A DNA stretch of 64,000 nt from UBA8752 sp965659115 (GTDB taxonomy: Bacteria; Bacteroidota; Bacteroidia; Flavobacteriales_D; Sanyastnellaceae): positions 1 to 64,000 of the forward strand of contig CBFHUP010000003.1 of NCBI GenBank assembly GCA_965659115.1, written 5' to 3'. Made by a program: the position numbers and the translations under genes. Below, piece by piece: positions 1 through 7,682 of the stretch (positions are counted from its first letter, which is position 1; each line of letters begins with the position of its first letter). The notes under the pieces were generated by a model. It made no database searches, was not told the DNA's origin, and worked only from the letters and a program-made list of their open reading frames with translations.

Positions 1-711
1 TTGGTGACTGTGGTGATTGCGCTTTTTGTCGCCGCTGGATTTGGCCTCAATGAACTTCCTGGTGGAGCATCCGAGTGGGTACCCAAGGAATGGAAAGGGG
101 TGCACGATTGCGCCAAGGGATTGCTGCTGCCTTTACTGGCTGCCCGGTTTGGATTGGCATTGTTGGGGAGTGCGGTAGATGCCACCATGCGCAACCGTGT
201 ATGGACGGCCATGGGCCTGTGTTGGGTGGGTGACATTGCTTTGACTTTTTCTGGAGAGTCCGCGTTTCTCATCGGGTTGGTTTCTTTTCTGTTGGGGCAC
301 GTCGTGTTTATGGCGACTTTCCGCCACTTGTTCAAGTCGGGATGGGGGTTCCAAAGGGGATGGACCCAGGCTGTGGCAGCGGTTGTGATGACCGTGCTCG
401 CTGCCGTTGTGGTGACCAACCTGTGGGGTTCAGCAGGGGCGATGGCTCCTGCGATTGGCATTTATGCAGGGGTGATCACCATCATGGCTTTGTTGAGTTG
501 GACCATGGCCCCTGGTCCCGGTGTATGGACCTTGCGCTTGGGCACCACGGCCTTTGTCGCGAGCGATATGATTCTGGCTTTTGGGAAGTTTGGAGAGGCG
601 CCCATTGCCCATGGACACTTCTGGGTCATGGGGACCTATATCGCGGCCCAATGGGCCTTGACGGTTGGTTTTACCGAAGTGGCTTTGCACCGAGCAGCCA
701 GCCGTCCGTGA
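1..711 (+). CDS. YhhN/TMEM86-family lysoplasmalogenase-like membrane protein
   Basis: A 236-residue, strongly hydrophobic protein with about seven to eight predicted membrane segments. The YhhN/TMEM86 family hydrolyses the vinyl-ether bond of lysoplasmalogens. Two family signatures are visible: a G-D in a membrane segment (WVGDIALTF, about residue 76) and a late S-D (ASDMILAF, about residue 188); these aspartates are proposed catalytic residues in the family. The frame opens with TTG at base 1 of the window, so the true start may lie upstream, although the length already matches the family. Its 3' end overlaps the convergent heme A synthase gene by 41 bp. The family is clear; the bacterial substrate is inferred. 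Confidence 0.75.
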   Translation: MVTVVIALFVAAGFGLNELPGGASEWVPKEWKGVHDCAKGLLLPLLAARFGLALLGSAVDATMRNRVWTAMGLCWVGDIALTFSGESAFLIGLVSFLLGHVVFMATFRHLFKSGWGFQRGWTQAVAAVVMTVLAAVVVTNLWGSAGAMAPAIGIYAGVITIMALLSWTMAPGPGVWTLRLGTTAFVASDMILAFGKFGEAPIAHGHFWVMGTYIAAQWALTVGFTEVALHRAASRP

Positions 712-1708
712 GGACCAGTCCGACGGCGAGAATCAGGTGTATGGGCTGGGCTGCGGCAGGCATTCCCAGCATCCCAAATGCCAATCCTGTGAGGAACTGA
801 CCCCCTAGTAGCGCCATGATGGTCCACTCCCAGCGTGTGGGACGACCGGATTGTATGCCCGGCCACAGCCATGCCATGTGCACGGCGAGGATGGCCCAGA
901 ATGCAGTGCGGTGCCCCTTCCACCAAGAAGGGAGCAGTTCCAGCCACGTCTCACGTGCGGCGTTGTCGTGCACCAGGTGGTCCACAGCCTCGCGCACTTG
1001 CGTGCCGTAGATCAATTGGGCCAGGGTCAATACAGCAGCAGCGGCAATCCACATTTTGGAGCGGCTGTGAATGCGCGGTGCCCGAGCGCCAGCAGCCTTG
1101 AGTGTGAGAAGTTGGAGTCCCAGAATGGCCAGTGCACCCACCATGTGCAAGGTGATGGAACCCGGAATGAGGTTGCCGTCTACGACCTTTTTGCCGAGCC
1201 ATGCCACAAACGCCAGGGCGAAGAGGGCACCCAGAGCGGGGACGAGCGGCCGCCAGCGGCCATGCCGCAGTCCGAGGAGCGCAGAGAGGGCGACAAGCAG
1301 CAGCGCAGGCAGTCCAGCAAAGGCCCCGAGGAGGCGGTTGATGAACTCCACCCATGTGTGGAACGGGTTGAAGTGGGCGTAGTCGTGACGGGTGTAGTGC
1401 TGCCACAGTCCACTGGCGCGGTCTGCTTCAAAGGAGCTTCCTGAAAGGTGGTCGGCAGGGGCGGTCCAAAGGGAATCCCGTTCCAATATCATGCGGCCAG
1501 CGCCGTAGTCATTCCCAGGTTGCCAACGCACTTGTGCCTCTTCCGTGGGGGGAATGGTGAGTCCGAAGCACTGCGGCCAGTCGGGGCAACCCATTCCGGA
1601 GCCTGTCATCCGAACGATGCTGCCGGCGAGGACGACGAGGTAGGCCGACACAAAGGCGACCCGAGAGGTGCGCCGAATCCAATGAGCGGTGCGGTCAGAT
1701 GGAGCCAC
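671..1708 (-). CDS. ctaA: Heme A synthase (COX15/CtaA family)
   Basis: A 345-residue polytopic membrane protein that should convert heme O to heme A for cytochrome c oxidase. Seen directly: about eight hydrophobic segments; a cysteine pair after the first one (CPDWPQCFG); the HTWVEFINR segment, corresponding to the E-x-x-x-R heme-binding helix of the family; and later histidines in HMVGAL, the HRTAFW/HMAW region and PIHLIL. The start is a GTG 2 bp after the stop of the HMA lipoprotein gene, so the two are probably co-transcribed. Heme A fits the aerobic respiratory chain implied by actA/actB at the other end of the window. Confidence 0.9.
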   Translation of the reverse strand: MAPSDRTAHWIRRTSRVAFVSAYLVVLAGSIVRMTGSGMGCPDWPQCFGLTIPPTEEAQVRWQPGNDYGAGRMILERDSLWTAPADHLSGSSFEADRASGLWQHYTRHDYAHFNPFHTWVEFINRLLGAFAGLPALLLVALSALLGLRHGRWRPLVPALGALFALAFVAWLGKKVVDGNLIPGSITLHMVGALAILGLQLLTLKAAGARAPRIHSRSKMWIAAAAVLTLAQLIYGTQVREAVDHLVHDNAARETWLELLPSWWKGHRTAFWAILAVHMAWLWPGIQSGRPTRWEWTIMALLGGQFLTGLAFGMLGMPAAAQPIHLILAVGLVLTDGWLLGAKPLR

Positions 1709-1710
1709 GC

Positions 1711-2127
1711 TCAGCGGTGCGATTCAGGAGCGTAGTGTATGACCTCGGCGGATTTTACCGCATACAACCCATCGCCAATGTCCTGAACGGTGGCGATCAG
1801 GTCTTCCGGTTGGACGAGGTTTGGGTCGTAAGCAACAAATGCCGTATCCACCGACAAGTCTTTGTCGAAGTGGATGTCGGCATGGGCCACGCCCTGCACA
1901 TTGTAAAGCTCCTTGCGCACCTTGGAAACGCATGCGATTTCGCACATCATCCCGGAAATGGCGAGTTGGGCCACGGTTTCTTCAGCATGGCCTGCGCGGT
2001 CCGAATGAACGATGTCCACCGGGCATTGGCTGCATCCTCCGAAGAGCATCGCACCAATGGCCAGCACCCAAACTTGAGATGTTGGGCTTAGGTTGGATGT
2101 TCGTGAAGGTGATATGCGCATGGCCAT
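1711..2127 (-). CDS. HMA-domain lipoprotein (putative copper-binding protein)
   Basis: A 138-residue protein with an N-terminal hydrophobic segment ending in a lipobox-like LFGGC, then a heavy-metal-associated (HMA) ferredoxin-like domain over about the last 80 residues. The metal site reads GMMCEIAC, a CxxxC spacing instead of the usual CxxC; I recall this spacing from other Bacteroidota HMA proteins, so it is a lineage variant rather than damage. Start choice: an in-frame GTG lies 15 bp upstream, and ATG codons lie at 2127 and 2121; 2127 gives a normal signal peptide. The gene is 2 bp upstream of heme A synthase. That suggests, as inference, copper handling for cytochrome oxidase assembly outside the cytoplasm. 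Confidence 0.72.
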   Translation of the reverse strand: MAMRISPSRTSNLSPTSQVWVLAIGAMLFGGCSQCPVDIVHSDRAGHAEETVAQLAISGMMCEIACVSKVRKELYNVQGVAHADIHFDKDLSVDTAFVAYDPNLVQPEDLIATVQDIGDGLYAVKSAEVIHYAPESHR

Positions 2128-2194
2128 CGATATTCGTTGCACAATTTACCGCCCGCGTTGCATCAAATAAGGGCAAAGGCTGTTAACAACAGCG

Positions 2195-3100
2195 ATGACC
2201 GACCGGAATACCAAATATGGTGCTTGGCCTTACCTGCTCTTGCTCCTCCTAGCAGCCATTTGGGGGAGCTCCTTTATTCTCATGAAAATTGGCCTCTTTG
2301 GATGGTCGGAAGAAGGGGGTCCCGTTATGAATGGGGTGCAACTCGGCTTGCTTCGGATTTGTCTGGCGGGCCTGGTTATGATGCCAGTCGCGTTGAGGTA
2401 CATGCGCGGTTTGGACCGTGCGACCTGGGGCGGATTGGCGATCACGGGTTTCATAGGGAGCCTGCTTCCGGCGGTGCTGTTCGCCTGGTCCCAAGAGCAA
2501 CTGCCCAGTGCAGTGGCGGGCATGCTCAATGCACTTAGTCCGCTGTGGACTTTGGTTCTGGCTGTCGGGCTTTACGGGACTGCAGTAAGCCGAAAGCAGG
2601 TGGCAGGACTTCTGCTCGGGTTTGTCGGTGCGATGGGCCTGATGTCGCTCAAGGACGCATCGGGTGCGGTGCAGTGGGGTTCTGCGGGCATGCTGGTCTT
2701 GGCGACGGCGTGTTACGGATTGAGCATCAATGTGATGCGCAACCGGCTGTCCCACGTACCCGCCATTGGCATCAGTGCATTGGCCTTGTCCATGACTGCC
2801 GTGCCCGCAGGACTTGGGTTTGTTGCGGCTGGAGGGATACAGTCGGTGGCCGGTCACCCCGAAGCCAAACCATCCTTGATGGCAGTGGTGGTGCTGGCTT
2901 GGGTCGGCACCGCTGCTGCATTGATATTGTTCAATGCGCTGATCAAACGAACCGACGCCTTGTTTGCCAGCTCGGTCACTTATGTCATCCCCCTATTTGC
3001 ATTGTTCTGGGGGTGGATGGATGGGGAATGGCTGGGATGGCCCCACCTGTTGTTTGGTGGCGTGGTGTTGAGCGGGGTGCGCTTGGTGGCCAAAGGGTGA
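2195..3100 (+). CDS. EamA-family (DMT superfamily) transporter
   Basis: A 301-residue protein with about ten hydrophobic helices in two EamA repeats. The N-terminal repeat shows the typical AAIWGSSFILMKIGL opening, and the second begins near the stretch ATACYGLSINVMRN. DMT/EamA proteins export or import small metabolites such as amino acids, but the substrate cannot be read from sequence. Transcribed alone, divergent from the HMA-lipoprotein gene with about 50-65 bp between starts, and convergent with the TPR gene. A second, distinct EamA protein is encoded at 37684-38598. Confidence 0.85.
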   Translation: MTDRNTKYGAWPYLLLLLLAAIWGSSFILMKIGLFGWSEEGGPVMNGVQLGLLRICLAGLVMMPVALRYMRGLDRATWGGLAITGFIGSLLPAVLFAWSQEQLPSAVAGMLNALSPLWTLVLAVGLYGTAVSRKQVAGLLLGFVGAMGLMSLKDASGAVQWGSAGMLVLATACYGLSINVMRNRLSHVPAIGISALALSMTAVPAGLGFVAAGGIQSVAGHPEAKPSLMAVVVLAWVGTAAALILFNALIKRTDALFASSVTYVIPLFALFWGWMDGEWLGWPHLLFGGVVLSGVRLVAKG

Positions 3101-3129
3101 CCGGATCGCCGCGGCGGTCTTTGGGCCGT

Positions 3130-4947
3130 TTACTCCAGGATGTCTCCGCGCAATCGCCGGAACCTTTTTCTGGCCTCCACAGCGTACAAGCTTCCTGGAA
3201 ATTCATTGAGCAAACGCTCGTAGAGCCCTTGCGCCACATCGGGCGCTCCTATTTGGTTTTCGTGCAGGTCGGCAAGGCCAAACAGCGCATCATCGGCGAG
3301 GATGTCCATGAAGTGCAACTCCATGATTTCCTCATAGTGGCCAATCGCGTCATTGAACTGTCCGCGCTGTAATGCAATTTCTGCACGGATGAGCAGGGCC
3401 TCATCCTCGAGGGTGTGCATGGGATAAGAGGTCACCAGGGTATCCAGCGTGGACAAGGCTTGGTCGAGTTGATTGCGGTAGCGCAGTAAGTCCGCCCGGG
3501 CAAACATTTCCATGGGCGCTGTCAGCGTGTCCATGTTGAAGTTGTCGGTGATGAGCAGGCTCAGGTCAATCGCGTCATTGGAGATGAGCTTGGATGTGCT
3601 GGCCTTGAGAATGTCCAACTGAGCTTGTGCCCAATTGAAGTCTCCGGTGAAGTAGCTGACCCGGGCATTGCGGTATTTGGCTTGTTGACCCAGCAACCCT
3701 TCTTTGTGGTCGAGGTCGACTTGGCTAAACAGCAAGGAGGCTGTCCAAACGTCGTCTTGAAACACCAGGACATCTCCCAGCATCAGTTTGGCGGTGTTGC
3801 GCGCTTCCAGTTCGAGTCCGGGCATGTTTACGGCCCGATCAAGGATGGCCTCCGCTTCATCAGGTCGGTTCAGGTGAAAGGCCATCAGCTCTGCCCAGTC
3901 GGACATGATTCCGCTGGTTCCTGGGGTCTCCCCCAGGTCCTGCAGCGTCGTGCGGTATTGGGTGGATAGTTCTTCCGCTGCTGCAGTGTCGAGGGGGAAG
4001 CTTCCCGTAACCTGTTCAGTGCGCACCTTGAGCATGGCTTGGCGCGCTGCGTCATAACGGGTTGCGGCCGGTCCCTTCGCCGCCACCAAGGCGTAACATT
4101 CATAGGCGGTTTCGAGGTCTCCGTTTTTGGAGGCCACCTGGGCCAGGTCCATGAGCCGCTTTCCATCCTCGCCTTTGCGCTGGTCCAAGGCTTTCACGTG
4201 GGCCATGGCGCTGTAAAAGTCGCGTTGTTGGTTGAATACCCAGACCAGCAGTTCGAGGTACACCGTTTCTTCTGGCCGGTCTTGGGAGGCTTTGAGCACT
4301 TGGCGGCGCACCATGTCTGCTTGACGCACATCATCTGCAACCCGCAAATTCCGATTGAAGCTGTTTTGTACGGTGCGCAAGTAATTGGGACGTTCGTGGA
4401 GCAGCTCCATGAAGCTGGCCACCATCCCTTGGTAATCGCCGCGAAGTCCCTGAAGGTTGGCCAGTTCGTAGTGGTAGCCGTATTTGTCCTTGGTGTTCTT
4501 CATGGCTTTCTCGTAAGAAGCCAAGGCGAGGTCGAGTTGGTCCAGCTTGATGAAGGCCTCTGCCAATCGCTTGGTGGGTCCGCGCCCTGCTGGGAGTTCA
4601 TCGAGTGCCTTCTCGAAAGCCTCTTGGGCGGCTTCGGTCTTACCAATTTTGAGGTAGAGTGACCCCAAATCAACTTGGGCCATGCTCTTGTCGCGGCTCT
4701 TTTTGAGGCGGGACTTCACGATGGTTTCAGCTTCTTCGTAAGCCTCGAGTTCGAGCAAGGTGTTCAGGTACATGTCATACACCGAGGGATCCTTCTTCCA
4801 AAGGTTGTCGAGGTACAACTTGGCCTGCTCAAACGCGCCACTGTTGTAGTAGTAGGTCGCCAGTTCCAGTTCGCCTTGCGCTGAAGCAGTGCCCAGACCG
4901 AGCATACAGCCGAGCACTGTGCCCATGAAGTAAATCCTGAGCGTCAT
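3130..4947 (-). CDS. Secreted tetratricopeptide-repeat protein
   Basis: A 605-residue protein with an N-terminal signal peptide (about residues 1-23, ending TASAQG) followed almost entirely by helical TPR-type repeats. Clear examples are the segments around ELATYYYNSGAFEQAKLYL, QVDLGSLYLKIGKTEAAQEA and the C-terminal YEEIMELHFMDILADDALF. It is predicted to be periplasmic and to act as a protein-interaction scaffold. Its ATG overlaps the stop of the upstream lipoprotein gene (ATGA), so the two are translationally coupled and probably partners at the cell envelope. No catalytic domain is visible. The precise role is unknown. Confidence 0.78.
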   Translation of the reverse strand: MTLRIYFMGTVLGCMLGLGTASAQGELELATYYYNSGAFEQAKLYLDNLWKKDPSVYDMYLNTLLELEAYEEAETIVKSRLKKSRDKSMAQVDLGSLYLKIGKTEAAQEAFEKALDELPAGRGPTKRLAEAFIKLDQLDLALASYEKAMKNTKDKYGYHYELANLQGLRGDYQGMVASFMELLHERPNYLRTVQNSFNRNLRVADDVRQADMVRRQVLKASQDRPEETVYLELLVWVFNQQRDFYSAMAHVKALDQRKGEDGKRLMDLAQVASKNGDLETAYECYALVAAKGPAATRYDAARQAMLKVRTEQVTGSFPLDTAAAEELSTQYRTTLQDLGETPGTSGIMSDWAELMAFHLNRPDEAEAILDRAVNMPGLELEARNTAKLMLGDVLVFQDDVWTASLLFSQVDLDHKEGLLGQQAKYRNARVSYFTGDFNWAQAQLDILKASTSKLISNDAIDLSLLITDNFNMDTLTAPMEMFARADLLRYRNQLDQALSTLDTLVTSYPMHTLEDEALLIRAEIALQRGQFNDAIGHYEEIMELHFMDILADDALFGLADLHENQIGAPDVAQGLYERLLNEFPGSLYAVEARKRFRRLRGDILE

Positions 4948-5549
4948 TGCGGCTGGGTGGGTATGGTGGTCAATGCACGGGCTGTGGAATCTGCAGTGTG
5001 AATCACCACGTCGAGGTCCACGGTACCGCGTTCCAAGAATTGAAGTGCAATGCCGATTTCTTCGATCAGGTGACGGGCAATGCGCAGTTCGTCAGCTGCT
5101 GACTTGCTGAGGTAGGCGGTGTCGATGAGGGTGCCCTCGGCATCGACCGAAGCCCCGTCAACGATGGCTTCGATCAGGTGTCCAATTTGACGTCGTGTGC
5201 GGTCCAGTTCCTGTTCGATCCTGCGTTGGCGACCAGGTTGTCGCCGCAGCATACGGTGGCGCTCATCGAGTGCAGTGAATGGCTTGCCTTGTTCCAGGTT
5301 GACGATGAGGCCGACCATCTGTGCCTCGATGGCCACCAAAGCGCTGTCTGCTTTTGCAAAGGCAGGCGCAGCAGATTCGAGCGGTGCTTGTCGGTATATG
5401 GTCTCCGCACTGTCCAGTTGAACGAGGGTCCGCTGCAGGGCATCGAGGTGCTCGGCGCCTGGCTTGGGTCCGCAGCTTGTGATACCTGTAACCAGCAGGC
5501 AGAGGCCCCAAACGAAGGCGCGAGGCGGTGTGAGGACCTGCTGCTTCAT
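4944..5549 (-). CDS. Small lipoprotein of unknown function, coiled-coil-like
   Basis: A 201-residue predicted lipoprotein. The signal peptide (MKQQVLTPPRAFVWGLCL...) ends in a good lipobox, GITSC, at about residue 26. The mature part is charged and helical, with heptad-like stretches (for example the RQRRIEQELDRTRRQIGHL region), suggesting a coiled coil. The frame is open further upstream to 5774, but that part lies inside serS; the ATG at 5549 overlaps the serS stop as ATGA. It also overlaps the downstream TPR gene by ATGA. I do not recognise the family. The tight coupling to the TPR protein suggests an outer-membrane lipoprotein/TPR pair. Confidence 0.65.
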   Translation of the reverse strand: MKQQVLTPPRAFVWGLCLLVTGITSCGPKPGAEHLDALQRTLVQLDSAETIYRQAPLESAAPAFAKADSALVAIEAQMVGLIVNLEQGKPFTALDERHRMLRRQPGRQRRIEQELDRTRRQIGHLIEAIVDGASVDAEGTLIDTAYLSKSAADELRIARHLIEEIGIALQFLERGTVDLDVVIHTADSTARALTTIPTQPQ

Positions 5550-6817
5550 GAAATGGCGGTGAAGCCAGTGTAAGGCTGGAGTGCGGCCGGAATGCGAATG
5601 CCTTCTGGAGTCTGGTGATTTTCGAGCAGGGCCGCAACGATACGGGGGAGGGCCAATGCACTGCCATTGAGCGTGTGCACCAGTTGGGGTTTGCCATCGC
5701 TGTTGCGGTACCGACAGTGAAGCCGGTTGGCCTGGAAGGTCTCGAAATTCGAAACGCTGGAGACTTCGAGCCACCGTCCTTGAGCGGCAGACCAGACTTC
5801 CAGATCAAAAGTCAATGCCGCCGTGAAGCCAAGGTCTCCTCCGCAGAGGCGCAGTGTCCGGAACGGCAATTCGAGGTCGCGCAGCAAGCCACGGACATGT
5901 TCGACCATTCCTTCCAAGGCAGCATAACTGTTTTCGGGTTTTTCGAAGCGGACAATTTCCACCTTGTCGAACTGGTGCAAGCGGTTGAGCCCGCGGACAT
6001 CCTTGCCATAGGAACCGGCCTCCCTGCGGAAGCACGGGGTATATCCACACAATTGGACGGGCAGTTCCTCTGCATTGAGCAGGTCTCCGCGAAACAGGTT
6101 GGTCAAAGGGACCTCAGCTGTGGGAATCAAGTAGAGGTCATCGTCTGCGCAGTGGTACATCTGCCCCTCTTTGTCGGGCAATTGGCCAGTGCCTCTGCCG
6201 GAGTCAGGGTTGACCAGGTGAGGGGGGATGAACTCTTCATAGCCCGCTTGATCGGCGCGGTCCAGAAAGAACTGGATGAGTGCGCGTTGAAGCTTGGCAC
6301 CTTTGCCGCGATACACGGGAAATCCAGCCCCTGAGATTTTGACTCCAGCCTCGAAGTCGATCAGTTTGTACCGATCGGCCAAATCCCAGTGCGGCACAGC
6401 ACTTTCTGCAAGCTCAGGCTTGGTGCCTTCTTCTGAGACGACTTCGTTGTCGGCATCGCTTTGGCCAGCGGGAACGCTGTTGTGTGGACGGTTGGGCAGT
6501 TCAAGCAGGGCCGCTTCCTGCTGCTCAATGAGGGTTTTCTGCTGTTCGTCCAGCGCTTGGATTTTTTCTTTGAGTGCTCCCATTTCAGCACGACGTTGCT
6601 CAGCTTCGTCTTTTTTGCCTGATTTGAAGAGCTCTCCAATCGCACGGCTTGCCGCGTTTTGTTGGGCCTTGAGGTCGTCGACCTCTTTTTGGGTGTGGCG
6701 CCGATCCTCGTCTAAAGCGAGGATGCGATCGAGCATGGGAACAGCGTCAATGCCGCGTTTGGCCAAAGCCTGTGCGAGGGCATCGCGGTCGTTGCGGAGA
6801 ACCTGGAGGGTCAGCAT
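5546..6817 (-). CDS. serS: Seryl-tRNA synthetase
   Basis: A 423-residue class II aminoacyl-tRNA synthetase that charges tRNA-Ser. The N-terminal helical arm (about residues 30-110, rich in K/E/Q) binds the tRNA variable arm. Class II motif 2 is seen in FRREAGSYGKDVRGLNRLHQ and motif 3 in NGSALALPRIVAALLENHQ near the C-terminus. The ATG at 6817 gives the family start MLTLQVLRNDRDAL; an 18-codon upstream extension in the same frame is not needed. A T-rich, -7-like sequence (6824-6831) lies 6 bp before the start. It heads an operon with the downstream lipoprotein and TPR genes. Confidence 0.97.
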   Translation of the reverse strand: MLTLQVLRNDRDALAQALAKRGIDAVPMLDRILALDEDRRHTQKEVDDLKAQQNAASRAIGELFKSGKKDEAEQRRAEMGALKEKIQALDEQQKTLIEQQEAALLELPNRPHNSVPAGQSDADNEVVSEEGTKPELAESAVPHWDLADRYKLIDFEAGVKISGAGFPVYRGKGAKLQRALIQFFLDRADQAGYEEFIPPHLVNPDSGRGTGQLPDKEGQMYHCADDDLYLIPTAEVPLTNLFRGDLLNAEELPVQLCGYTPCFRREAGSYGKDVRGLNRLHQFDKVEIVRFEKPENSYAALEGMVEHVRGLLRDLELPFRTLRLCGGDLGFTAALTFDLEVWSAAQGRWLEVSSVSNFETFQANRLHCRYRNSDGKPQLVHTLNGSALALPRIVAALLENHQTPEGIRIPAALQPYTGFTAIS

Positions 6818-6823
6818 GGCTTG

Positions 6824-6831
6824 TAAAAATA
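6824..6831 (-). promoter_or_regulatory. Candidate -7 promoter element of serS
   Basis: Read on the minus strand the bases are TATTTTTA, one mismatch from the Bacteroidota -7 consensus TAnnTTTG. It ends 6 nt before the serS ATG, predicting an almost leaderless transcript. It coincides with the T-rich tail of the rpmA terminator hairpin. No clear -33 element is seen. Confidence 0.35.
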
Positions 6832-6868
6832 CAACGGTGCCCCCTCCTTTGCAGGATGAGGGCACCGT
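6825..6868 (-). terminator. Intrinsic terminator after rplU-rpmA
   Basis: On the minus strand, downstream of the rpmA stop, an 8-bp GC-rich stem (CGGTGCCC paired with GGGCACCG, extended after a small bulge by CTC/GAG-type pairs) is followed by TTGTATTTTTAC. This has the layout of a rho-independent terminator. Its T-rich tail overlaps the proposed serS promoter element. Confidence 0.7.
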
Positions 6869-6904
6869 CATTTGCCCTTGTTGGGCGTTAGCTAAAGTCT
6901 GAGG

Positions 6905-7168
6905 TCAGGCTTCTGCAGCTGGAACGACAGAGACAAAGCTCTTGTTGTTCTTGCGCCGGCGGAACTCCACGACGCCGTCTGTGAGGGCGTACAGTGTGTG
7001 GTCCTTGCCGATTCCGACATTCAGTCCGGGGTTGTGTTGGGTGCCGCGCTGGCGAACGAGAATGTTTCCCGCGATGCACACCTGGCCGCCATAAATCTTG
7101 ACGCCCAGTCGTTTGCTTTCCGATTCGCGGCCGTTCTTGGTCGAGGCCGCCGCCTTTTTGTGAGCCAT
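6905..7168 (-). CDS. rpmA: 50S ribosomal protein L27
   Basis: An 87-residue L27 with the canonical MAHKKAAASTKNGRESESKR N-terminus, whose tail reaches toward the peptidyl-transferase centre, and the conserved GNILVRQRGTQ(H)NPG segment. There is no N-terminal extension of the kind cleaved in Firmicutes. It lies 15 bp downstream of rplU in the usual rplU-rpmA pair and is followed by a strong terminator hairpin. Confidence 0.98.
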   Translation of the reverse strand: MAHKKAAASTKNGRESESKRLGVKIYGGQVCIAGNILVRQRGTQHNPGLNVGIGKDHTLYALTDGVVEFRRRKNNKSFVSVVPAAEA

Positions 7169-7183
7169 GGTTCGGGGGTTTAC

Positions 7184-7582
7184 TTATTCTTCAGTCTGTT
7201 CTGCAGCCTTTGGAGCTGCCTCTTCACCTGTGGCTGCTGCTTTCTTCGCAGTGGCCTTTTTGGCTTTGCCTCCGAGGGCAATGCCGGTGATGACCAACTC
7301 GGTCAAGGAGGGCCGGAAGCCGTTCAACTTTTGGTAACCCTTGCGTCGCTTCTTTTTGAAGACGAGCACTTTGTCACCTTTTAAATGGCGGTCAACCGTG
7401 GCATTCACGGCTGCGCCTTGGACTGCGGGGGCGCCAACGGAAACTTTGGAGCCGTCATCCACGAGGAGCACACGGTCAAAGCTGACCTTGGCGCCCTCAT
7501 CGTGCTTCAGACGGTTCACATAGAGCCGTTGATCTTGCTGTACCTTGTATTGGTGCCCTGCAATTTCTACGATGGCGTACAT
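7184..7582 (-). CDS. rplU: 50S ribosomal protein L21
   Basis: A 132-residue L21 that binds 23S rRNA. The N-terminus MYAIVEIAGHQYKVQ and the KVLVFKKKRRKGYQK(L)NG block are diagnostic. The last about 30 residues form an Ala/Lys/Glu-rich tail (KKATAKKAAATGEEAAPK...) beyond the about 103-residue core; such low-complexity tails are common in Bacteroidota ribosomal proteins. A -7-like element lies at 7608-7615. It is followed by rpmA. Confidence 0.98.
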   Translation of the reverse strand: MYAIVEIAGHQYKVQQDQRLYVNRLKHDEGAKVSFDRVLLVDDGSKVSVGAPAVQGAAVNATVDRHLKGDKVLVFKKKRRKGYQKLNGFRPSLTELVITGIALGGKAKKATAKKAAATGEEAAPKAAEQTEE

Positions 7583-7607
7583 GATGGGCCTCTTTTTTTG
7601 AGGGGTG

Positions 7608-7615
7608 CGAAGATA
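7608..7615 (-). promoter_or_regulatory. Candidate -7 promoter element of rplU-rpmA
   Basis: Minus-strand TATCTTCG matches TAnnTTYG. A TTTC sits 19 bp further upstream, near the expected place and close to the TTTG -33 consensus. The predicted leader is about 20 nt. Confidence 0.5.
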
Positions 7616-7682
7616 CGCGAATTTGGATGGGCTTGAAAGTATCGCTCCAATCTGCGGCTACATTCTTGCAGAATCAGTGCTT

